This document shows, one piece after another, positions 14,465 to 14,839 of a stretch of 14,839 nt of DNA. This DNA is from Lachnospiraceae bacterium UBA4381 (GTDB taxonomy: Bacteria > Bacillota > Clostridia > Lachnospirales > Lachnospiraceae), in assembly GCA_002391105.1 (NCBI GenBank), contig DGRT01000144.1, positions 1 to 14,839 of the forward strand, read 5' to 3'. The stretch's first letter is position 1. Every line of letters starts with the position of its first letter. The position numbers were made by a program, and so were the translations under genes. Below the pieces are notes generated by a model, which had not been told where the DNA came from, ran no database searches, and worked only from the letters and a program-made list of their open reading frames with translations.

Positions 14465-14503
14465 GTTACTTAGCTTTTTGCGCTATTTTGGCGTGCTCGG
14501 GAA

Positions 14504-14520
14504 TCCTATATCATATAGGA
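14504..14520. promoter_or_regulatory. 17-bp palindrome in the nifJ leader
   Basis: TCCTATAT-C-ATATAGGA is a perfect 8-bp inverted repeat about a single central base, 35 bases before the nifJ start and about 33 bases after the expected transcript start. A one-base spacer favours a dimeric regulator site over an RNA hairpin. It does not match the Rex or Fur consensus. Confidence 0.5.
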
Positions 14521-14555
14521 GACCGGAAAGAAATAATACTAGGAGGAATCGAGAA

Positions 14556-14839
14556 ATGGCAAGATTCAAAAAGACCATGGATGGTAACGAGGCTGCAGCT
14601 CATGCATCGTATATCTTTACAGACTGCGCCGCTATCTATCCTATCACTCCATCATCACCTATGGCAGAACATACTGATGAATGGGCAACCGCCGGAAGAA
14701 AGAACCTCTTCGGCAACACAGTTAAAATCTTAGAGATGGAATCTGAGGCAGGTGCTGCCGGTACAGTACACGGTTCACTTGTTGCAGGTGCTATGACTTC
14801 TACTTACACAGCTTCTCAGGGACTTCTTCTTATGATCCC
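14556..14839 (+). CDS. nifJ: Pyruvate:ferredoxin (flavodoxin) oxidoreductase, N-terminal part
   Basis: The gene runs off the window end; 94 full codons are visible of a protein usually near 1,170-1,200 residues. The enzyme oxidises pyruvate with CoA to acetyl-CoA and CO2, reducing ferredoxin, and is central to anaerobic fermentation. The visible start, MARFKKTMDGNEAAAHASYI, leads to YPITPSSPMAE (33-43), the thiamine-diphosphate region of domain I, and to EMESEAGAAGTVHGSLVAGA, both hallmark sequences of the family. GGAGG at 14542-14546 precedes ATG 14556. Codon use is of the highly expressed type, like the aldolase gene. No break is seen in the visible part. Confidence 0.95.
   Translation, partial: MARFKKTMDGNEAAAHASYIFTDCAAIYPITPSSPMAEHTDEWATAGRKNLFGNTVKILEMESEAGAAGTVHGSLVAGAMTSTYTASQGLLLMI

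Noticed and set aside
14455..14733. 92-codon frame overlapping the start of nifJ
   Set aside because: It begins inside the nifJ -10 element and runs out of frame through clear nifJ coding sequence.

Overview
The window looks like a chromosomal segment from a low-GC, anaerobic Firmicute, most likely a Lachnospiraceae member (Butyrivibrio, Lachnospira or Roseburia-like). This is inferred from several things. There is a pyruvate:ferredoxin oxidoreductase gene and a class II fructose-bisphosphate aldolase. Codon use is AT-rich and ATA-rich, ribosome binding sites are purine-rich GGAG types, and two small proteins have the look of families I associate with Clostridia. No tRNA, rRNA, CRISPR array or intact mobile element was seen. 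Every intact gene is on the + strand.

Layout. Positions 1-165 hold what looks like a broken 5' end of a low-molecular-weight (LMW) tyrosine phosphatase gene, just upstream of an intact one (166-636). Two small conserved-looking hypotheticals follow (701-925, 974-1270), then a GNAT acetyltransferase and an AEC-type carrier (1338-2745), ending in a strong terminator. Next is an exporter and its two-component system: ABC ATPase (2974-3777), two-domain FtsX-type permease (3830-6220), OmpR-family response regulator (start re-assigned to 6250) and sensor kinase (7078-8232). A 156-bp spacer between regulator and kinase carries two 18-bp near-identical repeats. A dyad before the ATPase gene shares their core, which suggests autoregulation.

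Two monocistronic metabolic genes follow: an acyl-CoA thioesterase (8382-8867) and fructose-bisphosphate aldolase (9056-9919). The aldolase has the codon use of a highly expressed gene and a strong terminator.

The most unusual part is 10020-14320. An 830-aa protein with the tubulin/FtsZ GTPase signature (GGTGSG) and a GLGGVGG loop is read from its own promoter. Fourteen bases after its stop comes the amputated 3' end of an unrelated ABC ATPase gene, which points to a recombination junction. After that, a promoter drives a two-gene cassette: an acyl-carrier-protein-like protein and a 353-aa protein resembling the BtrH/C39-like fold that handles carrier-bound acyl groups. A strong terminator closes it. 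The window ends inside nifJ, which has a good promoter and a 17-bp palindrome in its leader.

Four of the promoters proposed here share an extended -10 (TGnTAnnAT). Functional assignments come from motifs read by eye; no database search was possible.
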